From: Luteimicrobium xylanilyticum
GTDB lineage: Bacteria; Actinomycetota; Actinomycetes; Actinomycetales; Cellulomonadaceae
DNA length: 64,000 bases
Direction of reading: 5' to 3'
Assembly (NCBI RefSeq): GCF_009429125.1
Contig: NZ_CP045529.1
Location: 1,364,001-1,428,000 of the forward strand
In this document: positions 34,081-43,183 of the stretch, one piece after another
Layout: every line of letters begins with the position of its first letter
How positions within the stretch are numbered: the first letter of the stretch is position 1
Program-made: the position numbers and the translations under genes
Notes under the pieces: generated by a model
Database searches by the model: none
What the model saw: only the letters and a program-made list of their open reading frames with translations
What the model was told of the DNA's origin: nothing

Positions 34081-34192
34081 ATCGTAACGGTTTGCACCGA
34101 TTGTGTGGGTGCTGGTTTGCGCGCCGACGTGCGGATTCGAGGGTGGCAGCGCTGTTCGCAGCGGTGTCGGTGCCGAGTGGGAGGGTGACCTT

Positions 34193-35395
34193 GTGACGTT
34201 GCAGGGGTTCCGAGTCGAGCTTGCGCCCAATCCTGTTCAGGCGGACCGCCTAGCGCAGCACGCTGGCCTACACCGGGTTGTCTTCAATCACTGCCTGGCC
34301 CACGTCAAAGCTGTGATGGGGCAGCGGGCCGCTGAGCGCACCTACGGGCTGGCGGAAGGTGAACTAACGCCCGCGGCCTCATGGTCGGCGCCCGAGCTGG
34401 AGAAGTACTGGCGCCGGACACACGCCCAGGTCTACCCGTGGTTCACCGGCGAGGGTTTGTCCTCACGGGTTCCGAAGGAAGCGTGCCGGGCGTTGGCGTC
34501 GGCGTTGTCGAACTGGGCTAAGTCAAAGGCCGGCGCCCGGAAGGGTCGGCGCGTCGGGTTCCCCAGGTTCAGGCGGCGTAAGGATGGCGCGACCTGCCGG
34601 TTCGACGCCCGCACCGCCTACCCCGCCACCGCGCGGTCGGTGCACGTGCCCACAGTCGGGAAGGTCGCTGTGCGCGAGGATATGGGCTGGTTGACCGATC
34701 GGATCGCCGACGGGCGGGCCCGGGTTCTGGGTTCACGGTTCGAGCGCCGGGCCGGGCGGTGGTGGCTCTCCTTCCAGGTGGAGGTCGACCGCGCCGACCT
34801 CAACACTCGCCGGGCTGTACCCACGGGCGCCGCGGTCGTCGGGATCGACCTTGGGATCAAGACGTTCGCCACGGTCGCCGACGGTGACGGGAAGGTGACC
34901 AAGGTCGCGAACCCGCGCCACCTCGGGCGCGAGCTCCGCCGGCTGCGACGGGCGAACAAGGCCCTGGCACGCAAACGGAATGGCTCCGCGAACCGCGCCA
35001 AGGCTGCCCGCACGGTTGCGCGCGTCCATCTGGACGTAGCCCACGCCAGGGCCGACTTTCTGCACAAGCTCACCACGACACTGACGAGAACCAACTCAGT
35101 GCTCGTGATCGAGGACCTGTCGGTCGCGGGCATGGTCCGTAACCGGCGACTGGCCCGGCACATCGCCGACGCCGGGTGGGCCGAGTTTCGCCGGCAGCTT
35201 GAGTACAAGGCCAAGTGGTACGGGTCGAAGGTAATCGTCGCGGACCGGTGGTACCCCTCCACCCGCACCTGCTACGCCTGCGGGCACGTCCATCCCGGTC
35301 TCACACTGGCCGACCGGACCTGGACCTGCCCGTGCGGGACTGCCCACGACCGCGACCACACAGCCGCCCTCAACCTCCTACGACTCGCCGCCTGA
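34193..35395 (+). CDS. tnpB: TnpB-like RNA-guided nuclease (IS200/IS605 OrfB)
   Basis: The 400-residue protein opens QGFRVELAPNPVQADRL, the usual OrfB entry. RuvC-like motifs are complete: VVGIDLGIKTFA (Asp), VLVIEDLSVAGM (Glu) and CGTAHDRDHTAALNLL (Asp). A zinc ribbon, CYACGHV...TCPCG, lies between the last two. TnpB proteins cut DNA guided by an RNA from the element's right end. No TnpA recombinase is nearby, so the element is solo and would need a helper in trans. GTG 34193 is preceded by GGGAGG with 8 nt spacing. Confidence 0.9.
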   Translation: MTLQGFRVELAPNPVQADRLAQHAGLHRVVFNHCLAHVKAVMGQRAAERTYGLAEGELTPAASWSAPELEKYWRRTHAQVYPWFTGEGLSSRVPKEACRALASALSNWAKSKAGARKGRRVGFPRFRRRKDGATCRFDARTAYPATARSVHVPTVGKVAVREDMGWLTDRIADGRARVLGSRFERRAGRWWLSFQVEVDRADLNTRRAVPTGAAVVGIDLGIKTFATVADGDGKVTKVANPRHLGRELRRLRRANKALARKRNGSANRAKAARTVARVHLDVAHARADFLHKLTTTLTRTNSVLVIEDLSVAGMVRNRRLARHIADAGWAEFRRQLEYKAKWYGSKVIVADRWYPSTRTCYACGHVHPGLTLADRTWTCPCGTAHDRDHTAALNLLRLAA

Positions 35396-35510
35396 CACAC
35401 AAGACTCACGGTCGCCGGGCAGTTCCCCGGAGACCCAAAACGCCCGTGGAGGCCACGTCAGACCCTGAACCTTCAGGGCAGAGGCCAAGGAAGCAGGAAG
35501 AGAGAATCAC
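35396..35510 (+). ncRNA. Putative omega-RNA scaffold / right end of the TnpB element
   Basis: The ~115 nt after tnpB contain CCCGTGGAGGCCACGTCAG, familiar from right ends of actinobacterial OrfB elements, and the perfect hairpin CCCTGA-ACCT-TCAGGG (35463-35478). The guide would be read from whatever lies beyond the right end, here the tadA remnant starting near 35511. The exact end is uncertain. Confidence 0.5.
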
Positions 35511-35558
35511 TTGAGATTCCTCGAACGGTCGAGTGAACGGCGGGACCGACCGCGCGAG

Positions 35559-35783
35559 ATGCGCGAGCTCGTGCGCTGCCGGCGCATCGCCCCCACGGGC
35601 GACGCGGCGGCTACACGGCAGCTCGTCGCCGACGCGCTGAGCGACAATGACGAGCCCATCGCGCAGGGCTTCGTCCCGGCGCTGGGCGACCCGCGGGGTC
35701 GCCCAGCGGGTACTCGACGTCGTCGCCGGCTTCGGCCCGCTCCGACCGTACGTCGACGACCGGGAGGTCGAGGAGGTGGTCGG
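35559..35783 (+). pseudogene. Truncated, frameshifted 5' stub of tadA/cpaF (Tad pilus ATPase)
   Basis: Two adjacent frames match the N-terminal region of TadA ATPases. The first gives DAAATRQLVADALSDNDEP...VPALGD (about 35600-35690). After a frame change near 35690-35700, the second gives QRVLDVVAGFGPLRPYVDDREVEEV (to about 35778), the GLGPLEPLL-DDPEVEEI block. Homology stops abruptly where the minus-strand gene ends at 35784. Walker motifs are absent, so the ATPase is lost. The orientation matches the tadE/tadG remnants at 43979-44616. Confidence 0.7.
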
Positions 35784-36377
35784 TCACGCAGTAGTTGTGG
35801 GCTCCCAGGGCCACCACCACACGTCGCCATCGCGCCAGGCCTCAAGGCCGGAATTTGCGTAGCTGCGGCGTAGCGAGTGCAGTGCCGCGTCCCGTTTGGC
35901 CCCGTCGTCGTACGGCCCTCCGGACGGCTTCTGGGGCTCGGGCTGGAGGACGAGGACTGTGGAGTCGCGACCGAGGCGAAGCAGGTCGATGAGATCCGCC
36001 AGAATCCGCCCGCTGAGGCGCTGATGCCGCCACCGCGGCTCAAGGTGCATCCGGTCGACGAGCACAACGGAGTCGACCCACTGCTCGGGATGGGCGCCGA
36101 TGATCTGGGCGGCAGTGGCCCCCAGTGCCTCGGCGTCCGAACTGATGGCATCGGCAGCGTCTTGGACGTCCTCGTCGAGCGCGCCCCAGCCGATCCAGCC
36201 GCGGACCATACCGATCTCAACCATCTGCAACGGGCTGCAGGCGTCGACGACGGCAGAGAACGTCCGAAGGAAGACGTCGGCGTCGGCCTCGGTGCGATCG
36301 ATGCCGGTGATGCGCACCTGAAGGTCAAAGCCCTCGCGGGCGAAGGCGTCCGGGCCGACCTCTGTGTCCGTGCTCAT
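35784..36377 (-). CDS. Hypothetical protein, possibly GNAT-like
   Basis: This 197-residue soluble protein has no family I can name with confidence. The segment VLVDRMHLEPRWRHQRLSGRILADLIDLL followed by VLVLQPEP resembles strand-helix-strand of GNAT acetyltransferases, where R/Q-x-x-G/A binds CoA; here the loop reads RHQRLS. It ends with a Trp-rich VWWWPWEP. ATG 36377 is preceded by CACACT, 7 nt upstream. Divergent from the methyltransferase by 75 bp; first gene of the accessory region. Confidence 0.5.
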   Translation of the reverse strand: MSTDTEVGPDAFAREGFDLQVRITGIDRTEADADVFLRTFSAVVDACSPLQMVEIGMVRGWIGWGALDEDVQDAADAISSDAEALGATAAQIIGAHPEQWVDSVVLVDRMHLEPRWRHQRLSGRILADLIDLLRLGRDSTVLVLQPEPQKPSGGPYDDGAKRDAALHSLRRSYANSGLEAWRDGDVWWWPWEPTTTA

Positions 36378-36452
36378 GCCATGCAGTGTGCCCCTCGAAC
36401 GCCCGCGGAGCAGCGTGTCACCCCTGTCTGATGCCAGCACTAGGGTGAGCGG

Positions 36453-38099
36453 GTGCCTATCGAGTACGGAGAAGTCTTCACACGCCGCTGGGTCGTTGAG
36501 ACCCTCCTTGACCTCACCGGATACACCGTTGACCGCGACCTCGGCACGATGCATCTGCTGGAGCCGTCCTGTGGGTCGGGCGCGTTCCTCGGGCCCGCTG
36601 TCGAGCGCCTCATTGAATCGGCGCAAGCTCACGGCCGCGTGCTTGCCTCACTCACCGATGCAGTGCGGGCCTACGAGCTGCAGGCAAGCCACATCGCAGC
36701 CTCTCGCGAGCTGTGCCGTCGGCTCCTGGTTGACGCTGGGATGAGCGATCGCTCTGCTGCGAACCTCGCTCGCACGTGGGTGCGGCACGCAGACTTCCTG
36801 CTCGATCAGGTGGAGGACCGGACAGCGGACGTGGCCATCGGTAACCCTCCGTACATCCGCTACGACGACCTCGATGATGACACGGCAGCGACCTACCGGG
36901 CCACATGGTCGTCCATGAAGGGTAGAGGCGACATCTACGTCGGTTTCATCGAGCGCAGCCTGGCGATGCTAAAGCCCGGAGGGCGGGTTGGCTTCATCTG
37001 CGCCGATAGGTGGATGCGCAACCAGTACGGGGCGGGGCTGCGCGGTCTCGTCGCCGAGCGTTATGCGGTCGAGCACGTCTGGACCATGCACGACGTCGAC
37101 GCTTTCGAGTCCGAGGTGTCCGCCTACCCGGCGATCACGGTGCTGGCCAACCGTCGCCAGGGCTCCGCAGTCGTCGCTGACACGACTGCCGAGTTCAGCA
37201 AGAGCTCGGCCTCCGCGCTGGTCAAGTGGTCGGGCGACGAGTCGCTAACGGACTTTACCGACGTCGGCGTCCAGGCCCACAGGTTGCCCCATTGGTTCGC
37301 GGGCGACGATCTGTGGCCGACCGGGTCGCCAGCGCGCCTGGCCCTCGTGGAACTGCTCACTGACCGATTCGGTTCGCTCCACGATCCCGAGACCGGCACA
37401 AAGGTCTCGATCGGAGTCGCCACCGGCAACGACAGGGCGTACGTGACCAAGAACCCGAAGGCCGCTGAGGCCGACCGGATGCTGCCGCTGGCCATGCGCA
37501 GGGACCTTATGTCGGGAACCTTCGACTGGCAGGGCAACTACCTGGTCAATCCGTGGGATGTCGACGGAAACCTCGTCGATCTAGCCGACTACCCGCGTAT
37601 GGCGGAGCACTTCGCCGGTCACCCGGAGCTCAAGCAGCGCTTTGTCGCCCGCAACAACCCCAACCGGTGGCACCGCACAATAGACAAGGTTCACGCCGAC
37701 CTGACCGCCCAGCCGAAACTGCTGCTTCAGGACATGAAGGCCCACATCCACCCCGTCCTGGAGCCGGGGGGCTTCTACCCGCACCACAACCTGTACTACG
37801 TCGTGTCGACGACCTGGGACATGGAGGTGCTCGGGGGCCTGCTGCTCTCCCGCGTCGCGCAAGCCTTCATCGAGGCCTACTGCGTTCGCATGCGTGGTGG
37901 GACGCTGCGCTTCCAGGCGCAGTACCTCAAGAAGATCCGTGTCCCTGGCCCGGAATCGATTTCCGACGATCTCGCCGGACGGCTGCGCACAGCGTTTGCC
38001 GACCGCGACGTCGACGCAGCCACGGTGGCCGCCGCCGAGGCATACGGGATCGACCCGGCCGCGTACGACGTCCTGACTTCGTCCGACACGGAAGAGTGA
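36453..38099 (+). CDS. N6-adenine DNA methyltransferase of a PaeR7I/XhoI-type R-M system
   Basis: The 548-residue protein has EPSCGSGAFLGP (AdoMet motif I) and VAIGNPPYIRYDD (catalytic NPPY), then a long C-terminal target-recognition region. This is the gamma-class layout of stand-alone Type II adenine methylases such as M.PaeR7I. The following gene is a PaeR7I-like nuclease, so the expected target is CTCGAG with methylation of A. GTG 36453 follows TAGGGT by 6 nt, so the methylase is probably translated from a leaderless mRNA. Confidence 0.85.
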   Translation: MPIEYGEVFTRRWVVETLLDLTGYTVDRDLGTMHLLEPSCGSGAFLGPAVERLIESAQAHGRVLASLTDAVRAYELQASHIAASRELCRRLLVDAGMSDRSAANLARTWVRHADFLLDQVEDRTADVAIGNPPYIRYDDLDDDTAATYRATWSSMKGRGDIYVGFIERSLAMLKPGGRVGFICADRWMRNQYGAGLRGLVAERYAVEHVWTMHDVDAFESEVSAYPAITVLANRRQGSAVVADTTAEFSKSSASALVKWSGDESLTDFTDVGVQAHRLPHWFAGDDLWPTGSPARLALVELLTDRFGSLHDPETGTKVSIGVATGNDRAYVTKNPKAAEADRMLPLAMRRDLMSGTFDWQGNYLVNPWDVDGNLVDLADYPRMAEHFAGHPELKQRFVARNNPNRWHRTIDKVHADLTAQPKLLLQDMKAHIHPVLEPGGFYPHHNLYYVVSTTWDMEVLGGLLLSRVAQAFIEAYCVRMRGGTLRFQAQYLKKIRVPGPESISDDLAGRLRTAFADRDVDAATVAAAEAYGIDPAAYDVLTSSDTEE

Positions 38100-38101
38100 C
38101 C

Positions 38102-38809
38102 ATGACGACCTTTGAGGACTATGACGCTGCGATCCGCGCATTATGGGCGGGACGCGACCTGCAAACACAGAAGCAGATCGAATCCGGCAGGATCGACGCC
38201 GGCACACGGGGATCGACCACGGGGGGAAAACACCTCGATCCGCTTCAGGAGCTAGTTGCTGAGCAGTTCGAACCGCTCCTGCAGATTGGTGCGAAGGTGC
38301 GCTCCACGGGCGTCCTCACGCTTCCCGGCTGGTATCGGCGCGCGAAGAACTGGGACATCGTCGTGACCTACGGCGACACCCTGATCGCGGCAATTGAGTG
38401 CAAGTCGCAATCCGGCTCGTTCGGCAACAACTTTAACAACCGGACCGAGGAAGCCATCGGCAACGCGGTGGACCTTTGGCGCGCATACGAGGCTGGGCAC
38501 CTCGGCCGCGTGAGGCCGTGGCTCGGCTTCATCATGGTTCTGGAGCGGTCACAAGGATCGCTGGAGTCTGTCCGGGACCGCGGCGTGCCGATCTTTCCGG
38601 TCGATGAGCGCTTCCGCGATACGTCTTACACAGACCGCTACGCGATCCTGTTCGACCGGCTGGTTAAGGAGCGGCTCTACGACGCGGCCTGCCTCATTTC
38701 TGCCGAGAAAGGCAAGGGGATCCACTCCGAGCCGCTGGAAGAGGTTTCGACGAAGAATCTGACCGCCGCCATCGCGGGTCGCGTGGAATACATCAAGGGC
38801 CTCGCGTAG
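38102..38809 (+). CDS. PaeR7I/XhoI-type Type II restriction endonuclease
   Basis: The 235-residue protein is about the length of R.PaeR7I (~246). Its signature is LIAAIECKSQSGSFGNNFNNR then TEEAIGNAVDLWRAYE; the E-x-K within IECKSQ is the likely metal-binding part of the PD-(D/E)xK active site. The family cuts CTCGAG. It starts 2 nt after the methylase stop. Such sites occur in the surrounding host DNA (for example 1043-1048 and 1163-1168), so host survival depends on the methylase. Confidence 0.85.
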   Translation: MTTFEDYDAAIRALWAGRDLQTQKQIESGRIDAGTRGSTTGGKHLDPLQELVAEQFEPLLQIGAKVRSTGVLTLPGWYRRAKNWDIVVTYGDTLIAAIECKSQSGSFGNNFNNRTEEAIGNAVDLWRAYEAGHLGRVRPWLGFIMVLERSQGSLESVRDRGVPIFPVDERFRDTSYTDRYAILFDRLVKERLYDAACLISAEKGKGIHSEPLEEVSTKNLTAAIAGRVEYIKGLA

Positions 38810-39297
38810 TCTCGGGGCCGCGCGAAGTAGTTGCGAACCGCTTGCTGGTTGTGGCTTTCGAAGTACCGATGACGTCCGGGCAGTGCCGATCAGGTCACTT
38901 ACCTGGCCCCACATGCCGCCAAGTCGTTACCGAGTAGCGGACGCGCTCGGTCGAGTGCGCCTTGGAACATAAAGTCGATATGACCGTGCCAATCACGGTA
39001 GCCGTGGGCGCAGCTCTGGGGTGCCAGACGAGCACGCCCTCAGGGCGACCGTCGCCGTGCAGGTCCAAGCAACGCAGCAACGTGCGCCCCTTGGAGCGAC
39101 CATGTGGGAGCTCCTTACACACGCCGGTCGACGAAGCCAAACCGCCGGGGGTGAGCTTTCGCTGATCCTTCGTTCGACGGCGTTGGTCTTGTCGAGCCAG
39201 CTCCTCGCGCGACGACGGGGTACGCGACGACGGTTGTGGCAGGCGCTTGATAGGTCGCCAAACTGCCGACGCGCGACCTGTGACATGCTTGCTCACT
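38810..39297. other. Gene-poor gap
   Basis: Nothing I can support lies in these ~490 nt between the restriction gene and the Zn/HTH gene. Short open frames exist on both strands but show no family features or good starts. The composition is mixed and may be remnant mobile DNA. Confidence 0.5.
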
Positions 39298-39726
39298 GTG
39301 TGGACGGTGCGGCAGCTGACGGAGGAGCTGGGCGTTCGCGAACACCGGATCGCACGACTCGCGCGCACCTGGGGATGGAAACGCGGCGGCCCGGCATGGA
39401 GTTTGACGGACGAGCAGGCCGATCGGATCCGGGAGCACGTTCGCGGATGGGATGCGAGGACCCCAGTGGTGTGCAGCGTGGACGGGTGTGACACGCGCGC
39501 GGCGGCGAAGGGGATGTGCCATGCTCACTACCTTCGTGTCTGGCGGCACGGGTCGACCGAGGCGCGGACAGGTGGCGAGCACCAGCGCGCGAAGACCCAC
39601 TGCCCCCACGGTCACGAGTACACGCCCGAGAATACGTACCGATTCGCGGACGGGCGGCGACGGTGCAGGGCGTGCAGGCTGAAGACAGCGAGTGTGTCAG
39701 CTCATGTCGGAGTGGCACTCGGGTGA
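39298..39726 (+). CDS. Phage-type HTH + zinc-binding (HNH-like) protein
   Basis: The 142-residue protein starts WTVRQLTEELGVREHRIARLARTWG, a helix-turn-helix. The C-terminal half has paired zinc motifs, CSVDGCDTRAAAKGMCHAHY and HCPHGHEYTPENTY...CRACRLK. The latter block is often seen at the end of phage and mobile HNH nucleases, but a clear HNH active site is not visible, so it may be a truncated nuclease or a DNA-binding accessory protein. GTG 39298 is inferred from where the HTH begins. Confidence 0.6.
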   Translation: MWTVRQLTEELGVREHRIARLARTWGWKRGGPAWSLTDEQADRIREHVRGWDARTPVVCSVDGCDTRAAAKGMCHAHYLRVWRHGSTEARTGGEHQRAKTHCPHGHEYTPENTYRFADGRRRCRACRLKTASVSAHVGVALG

Positions 39727-40445
39727 AATTGCCCTCCTGGCTATGGCGCAACTTGGTTGCCCCTGCTACGTTCCGGCGTCAGACGCTTCGACGACGAGCA
39801 GGGGGGACATGTACGGGTTTCGCGTGTATGAGCTTTGGGCTACCCAGGGTGCGACAGGACGGGCGCACCTCGAGATTGACGGCCCGTTGGCGCCGCAAGA
39901 GCACCTCATTGATGTCTTGGTCGCGCTCACCGCGGACCTCGGCGCTCGGGGCTTGTTGACCGACATCCCCAAGTTGCAGCATCCTGAGGAGTGGGAAACC
40001 GCGCCATTCCCCGATCTTCGGACGCCTCAGATGCAGATAGTGGAGGCTCGCGAGCTTGACAGACGCCGTCTGTTTCTAAAGTTCAAGTTTGGACGATATG
40101 GAGAGTATGGCGAGGCCATTGGCCCATCAGGATCGATCGATCTCCATGACGCAGCGGCGGTCCATGAGTACCGCGCCATGTTTTTTCTGCCCGAACATGG
40201 GAAGGTTGGGCGGATCGCTGTTGAGGCCATCGGGACAACTTGCCCTGATGTGATGCTCCTGCCCTGGCTTGGTTACGCGTCGTACCAGCGGGACAAGAAC
40301 GCGTGGTTCCGGCTGAAGTGGAAGCAGGTCGCCGACAGGGCGCGGATCATCGCGATGCTCAAGAACGCCGAGAAGGTTCAGGCCGAGCTGACCCAGAAGC
40401 GGCCGGCTGAGCCTGGACGTGGTGCAGGAGTAAAGGCGAAGCTTA

Positions 40446-41400
40446 GAGCGTTATTCAGCGGCTGTGGTCGGGTCGTGTGGCTGCTGGCGCCTGACCTGCG
40501 TCGGTGCTGGTCAGGGTCAAGTTCAGGCAAGTAGCGCAACGGTCCTCGCGTCCGGTTTGATCCAGGTTGTCTACGCCAGGATCGAGCACGAACGAAGGAC
40601 CGATGCGCTACCACTCTACGTGCGGGCTGACCCCCGCCCAGACGACCGAGCTGATCGCCCGCGCCTGGCAGGTCCACACCGGCCGACCCCGACCCGAGCG
40701 GTACGAGTTCGAGCTCGGGTTCGGACGCGCCGTCACGATGATCCTGATCAAGGTGCGTCACAACCTGGCCCAACAGCTGACCGGGGACCTGTTCGGGATC
40801 GCCCAGCCCACCGTCTCGCGGATCTGGCGGTACCTGATGCCGATCATCGGGCAGGTCACCGCGATGGACCGTCGACACCTGCGCGACGCCCTCGAACGCG
40901 GCACGGTCTTGATCGACGGCACCCCGATCCCTACCGGAAACAGGGCCGGCACCGGCACGACCAACTTCAACGCGAAGCACCGCAAGCAGGCCCTCGGCGT
41001 CCAGGTCGCCGCGTTCTTCGACGGCACCCTGGCCGACGTCTCGGCCCCCGTGCCCGGATCACGGCACGACTCCCGCGCCCTGGACGAGGTCGGCTGGGCC
41101 GAACAGATCACCGCCGCCCGCACGCGCCGCACGGTCGCGGTCCTGGCCGACACCGCCTACGTCAAGCACACCCGCCTGACCCCGCGCCGCAAGACCAGGG
41201 GCGCGCCCCGCACCGACGCGGACCGCGAGCACAACCGTCACATCTCGTCCCTGCGCGCCCCGGTCGAACGCACCATCGCGCTGCTCAAACAGTGGAAGAC
41301 CCTGTCCGCCGGCTACCGCGGACGCCTGACCGAACTACCAAGCGTGATCCACATGATCGTCAACCTCGAGTTCTACCGCCAAGCCACGTGAATAACGCTC
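40446..41400. mobile_element. IS5-like insertion sequence, 955 bp
   Basis: Perfect 12-bp terminal inverted repeats GAGCGTTATTCA (40446-40457) and TGAATAACGCTC (41389-41400) are flanked by the target duplication TTA (40443-40445 and 41401-41403). One transposase fills the element, its stop codon lying in the right repeat. The intact ends and duplication indicate a recent insertion. Confidence 0.92.
40603..41391 (+). CDS. IS5-family DDE transposase (DDE_Tnp_4 type)
   Basis: The 262-residue transposase has an N-terminal HTH (FGIAQPTVSRIWRYLMP) and a DDE core: GTVLIDGTPIP (Asp), VPGSRHDSRALDE (Asp) and LRAPVERTIALLKQW (Glu). GAAGGA precedes ATG 40603. It appears complete and catalytically competent. 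Confidence 0.9.
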   Translation: MRYHSTCGLTPAQTTELIARAWQVHTGRPRPERYEFELGFGRAVTMILIKVRHNLAQQLTGDLFGIAQPTVSRIWRYLMPIIGQVTAMDRRHLRDALERGTVLIDGTPIPTGNRAGTGTTNFNAKHRKQALGVQVAAFFDGTLADVSAPVPGSRHDSRALDEVGWAEQITAARTRRTVAVLADTAYVKHTRLTPRRKTRGAPRTDADREHNRHISSLRAPVERTIALLKQWKTLSAGYRGRLTELPSVIHMIVNLEFYRQAT

Positions 41401-41754
41401 TTACCTACAACGTCGAGGGAAAGTACGCACTTGACGGCATCATCAACGTGGCACTGGGCTGGACGGAGCGTGCGAGTGACTCTGACTACGTCGTCCGTAT
41501 CGAGCGGATTGCCGGATATGATCCTGAGACGCTCGACGCCGGCGGCCTTCGGTTTGACGATGCATCGATCCGTGTGACAGAAGACGGCAGATCCAAGACG
41601 ATCCGGCCCGATTCGATCCGGGCGCTCTTCACTTATCCACTGGCTGCAGATGTTCAGCCGGCGGACGATGCATGGATCGACGGGGTGCGGCTCGGGCTGG
41701 CCGGGACTCTGTCGGATGGCACTGATATAACGATCTGAGTCGGGAGGAGGCCTT

Positions 41755-42327
41755 ATGCTGCGAGCGCTCGTCGAGCTCTTCGCCCGTCACTGGCAGGGGT
41801 TGAGCAACCTCCAGAACCACAGTGGCGGAGCGCCGCGGTGGGTGACACGCGCGGTGCTATACGGAGCACCGGTGATGGCGGCGGGTGTTGCGATCTGGCA
41901 GAGTTGGGGTGTTCGAAGTGTCGCGGACACCCTCATTGCGGCTTTCTCGCTCCTGACCGGCGTTCTAATCGCGGTGTTCGCGCAGATCGCTGGCTGGCGA
42001 ACCCGTCTCGATGACCGTGCGTCGGATCGCCCGGTCTCCGAGGCGCCCGCTCGGCGCGCCGTCGATGCCACTGCGGCCCATGCGCTTGTGGGCGTGGTGG
42101 CCTGTTGTCTCGCGACCGGGACGAGTGTGTTGGCGAAGGTTGAGATTCCGCCAGAGCGTGTCTGGAGCGGCCTGTCGGTCGGCCTTGCGCTGTACGTTGC
42201 TCTGCTCATCTTGCTCATCGTCGGTACGGTCTTCGGCGCCTACCAGGACAACGTCGATCCGGCCGTCCGGGAGGCCGATGACGACCTTCAGCGGCCCGAG
42301 AGTCGAGAGCTTCGGATCGCCGCCTAG
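41755..42327 (+). CDS. Four-helix membrane protein of unknown function
   Basis: The 190-residue protein has four hydrophobic helices: AVLYGAPVMAAGVAIWQSW, TLIAAFSLLTGVLIAVFAQI, ALVGVVACCLATGTSVL and GLALYVALLILLIVGTVFG. The ends and the loop between helices 2 and 3 are charged. GGAGGAGG precedes ATG 41755. It follows the IS-interrupted gene with 16 nt spacing and looks like its partner. A soluble protein paired with a small membrane protein is a common form of phage-defence modules, but no family is recognised here. Confidence 0.65.
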   Translation: MLRALVELFARHWQGLSNLQNHSGGAPRWVTRAVLYGAPVMAAGVAIWQSWGVRSVADTLIAAFSLLTGVLIAVFAQIAGWRTRLDDRASDRPVSEAPARRAVDATAAHALVGVVACCLATGTSVLAKVEIPPERVWSGLSVGLALYVALLILLIVGTVFGAYQDNVDPAVREADDDLQRPESRELRIAA

Positions 42328-42500
42328 GCGTGGTCCGGTCGATGCGGCATTACCCCCGGCGGGCGAGCTCGTGCCATATCCCGGGTGTCCTGCTTTGGCC
42401 CCGACGGGCCAGGCATCGGCGCGTCCGGGAGTGGATGGCGAAGAGCCAGTCGAAGGTCTGGGAGCCATCGCCCGTCAGCGGTCGCCACTAAGGTGCTTCC

Positions 42501-43181
42501 ATGATTCTCGTTGCCGCCTCGCACGGTCCCTGGTACAACTGGCTCACGCCAGCTGTTGCCGTGTCGATCCTCGCCCCCCTCCTTGCTTTGGTCGGCGTGA
42601 TTCTCACGGTGTGGCGAAGCGGGGTCAACGCGATCAACGCCGAGAACGCCCGTGCCCAGAGCGCGATTCACGCGGAGAACGTCCGCGCATCGAATGCGAT
42701 TGCTGCGGAGGATCGACGGGCAGCCGCAGCTATAGAGGCCGAGGACCGTCGGCATGCCCATGACCTCGAACTCGATTTGGCGCGGCGGCTACGGGACGAT
42801 CAACGGGTCGCGTACGAGAGGCTTGCTGGAGCACTGACCAGTGTCGCCAGCCCGTTGGGCTATTTTGCAATGGGAGTCGAGGGTACTACGTTGGGCAATT
42901 ATGGTGAAAGGCAACTGGAATTGCTGGAAGCGGCTGTTCGGGCAATCGACGACGCTCTAGAGGGCCATGCTCTCTACATCCCAACGGATATACGGCTCTC
43001 CGCGGGTCTTGTCTCATCCGACGCCTTCATGGTCCAGGTCTATGCGGGAAATCTCCGCGATGACGAAGGGGGCTTGGAGAAGCGCCGGGAGTACGCAAGG
43101 AAGGCGCGCAATCTATCAGTTGAAGTGATGACCACGTTGCGCGCGGGTGTCGGCCTCTCCGACAAGAGAGTCGACAAGTAG
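42501..43181 (+). CDS. Membrane-anchored hendecad coiled-coil protein
   Basis: The 226-residue protein has one N-terminal membrane helix (AVAVSILAPLLALVGVILTVW), then four exact 11-residue repeats: AINAENARAQS, AIHAENVRASN, AIAAEDRRAAA and AIEAEDRRHAH, an undecad coiled coil. A helical C-terminal domain follows. ATG 42501 follows TAAGGT by 6 nt (leaderless pattern). The next gene starts 2 nt after the stop and has the same TM plus coiled-coil plan. The gap before it (42328-42500) shows nothing. Confidence 0.65.
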   Translation: MILVAASHGPWYNWLTPAVAVSILAPLLALVGVILTVWRSGVNAINAENARAQSAIHAENVRASNAIAAEDRRAAAAIEAEDRRHAHDLELDLARRLRDDQRVAYERLAGALTSVASPLGYFAMGVEGTTLGNYGERQLELLEAAVRAIDDALEGHALYIPTDIRLSAGLVSSDAFMVQVYAGNLRDDEGGLEKRREYARKARNLSVEVMTTLRAGVGLSDKRVDK

Positions 43182-43183
43182 CT

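Larger units (their letters stand above)
39809..41738 (+). pseudogene. Unknown gene interrupted by an IS5-like element
   Basis: The 5' part (39809-40445) begins MYGFRVYELWATQG and the 3' part (41404-41738) runs TYNVEGKYALDG to TDITI. Removing the IS and one TTA copy joins them in frame as ...VKAKL-TYNVEG..., giving a 323-residue protein. I recognise no family. The 5' part is a mixed alpha/beta domain with FLKFKFGRYGEYGEAIG; the 3' part looks beta-rich. A 4-TM protein with a strong ribosome site follows 16 nt later, suggesting an ancestral two-gene operon. Confidence 0.75.

Noticed and set aside
41389-41738. Independent gene starting just inside the IS right end
   Set aside because: The frame is the 3' remainder of the interrupted gene; it rejoins the 5' part exactly when the IS is removed.
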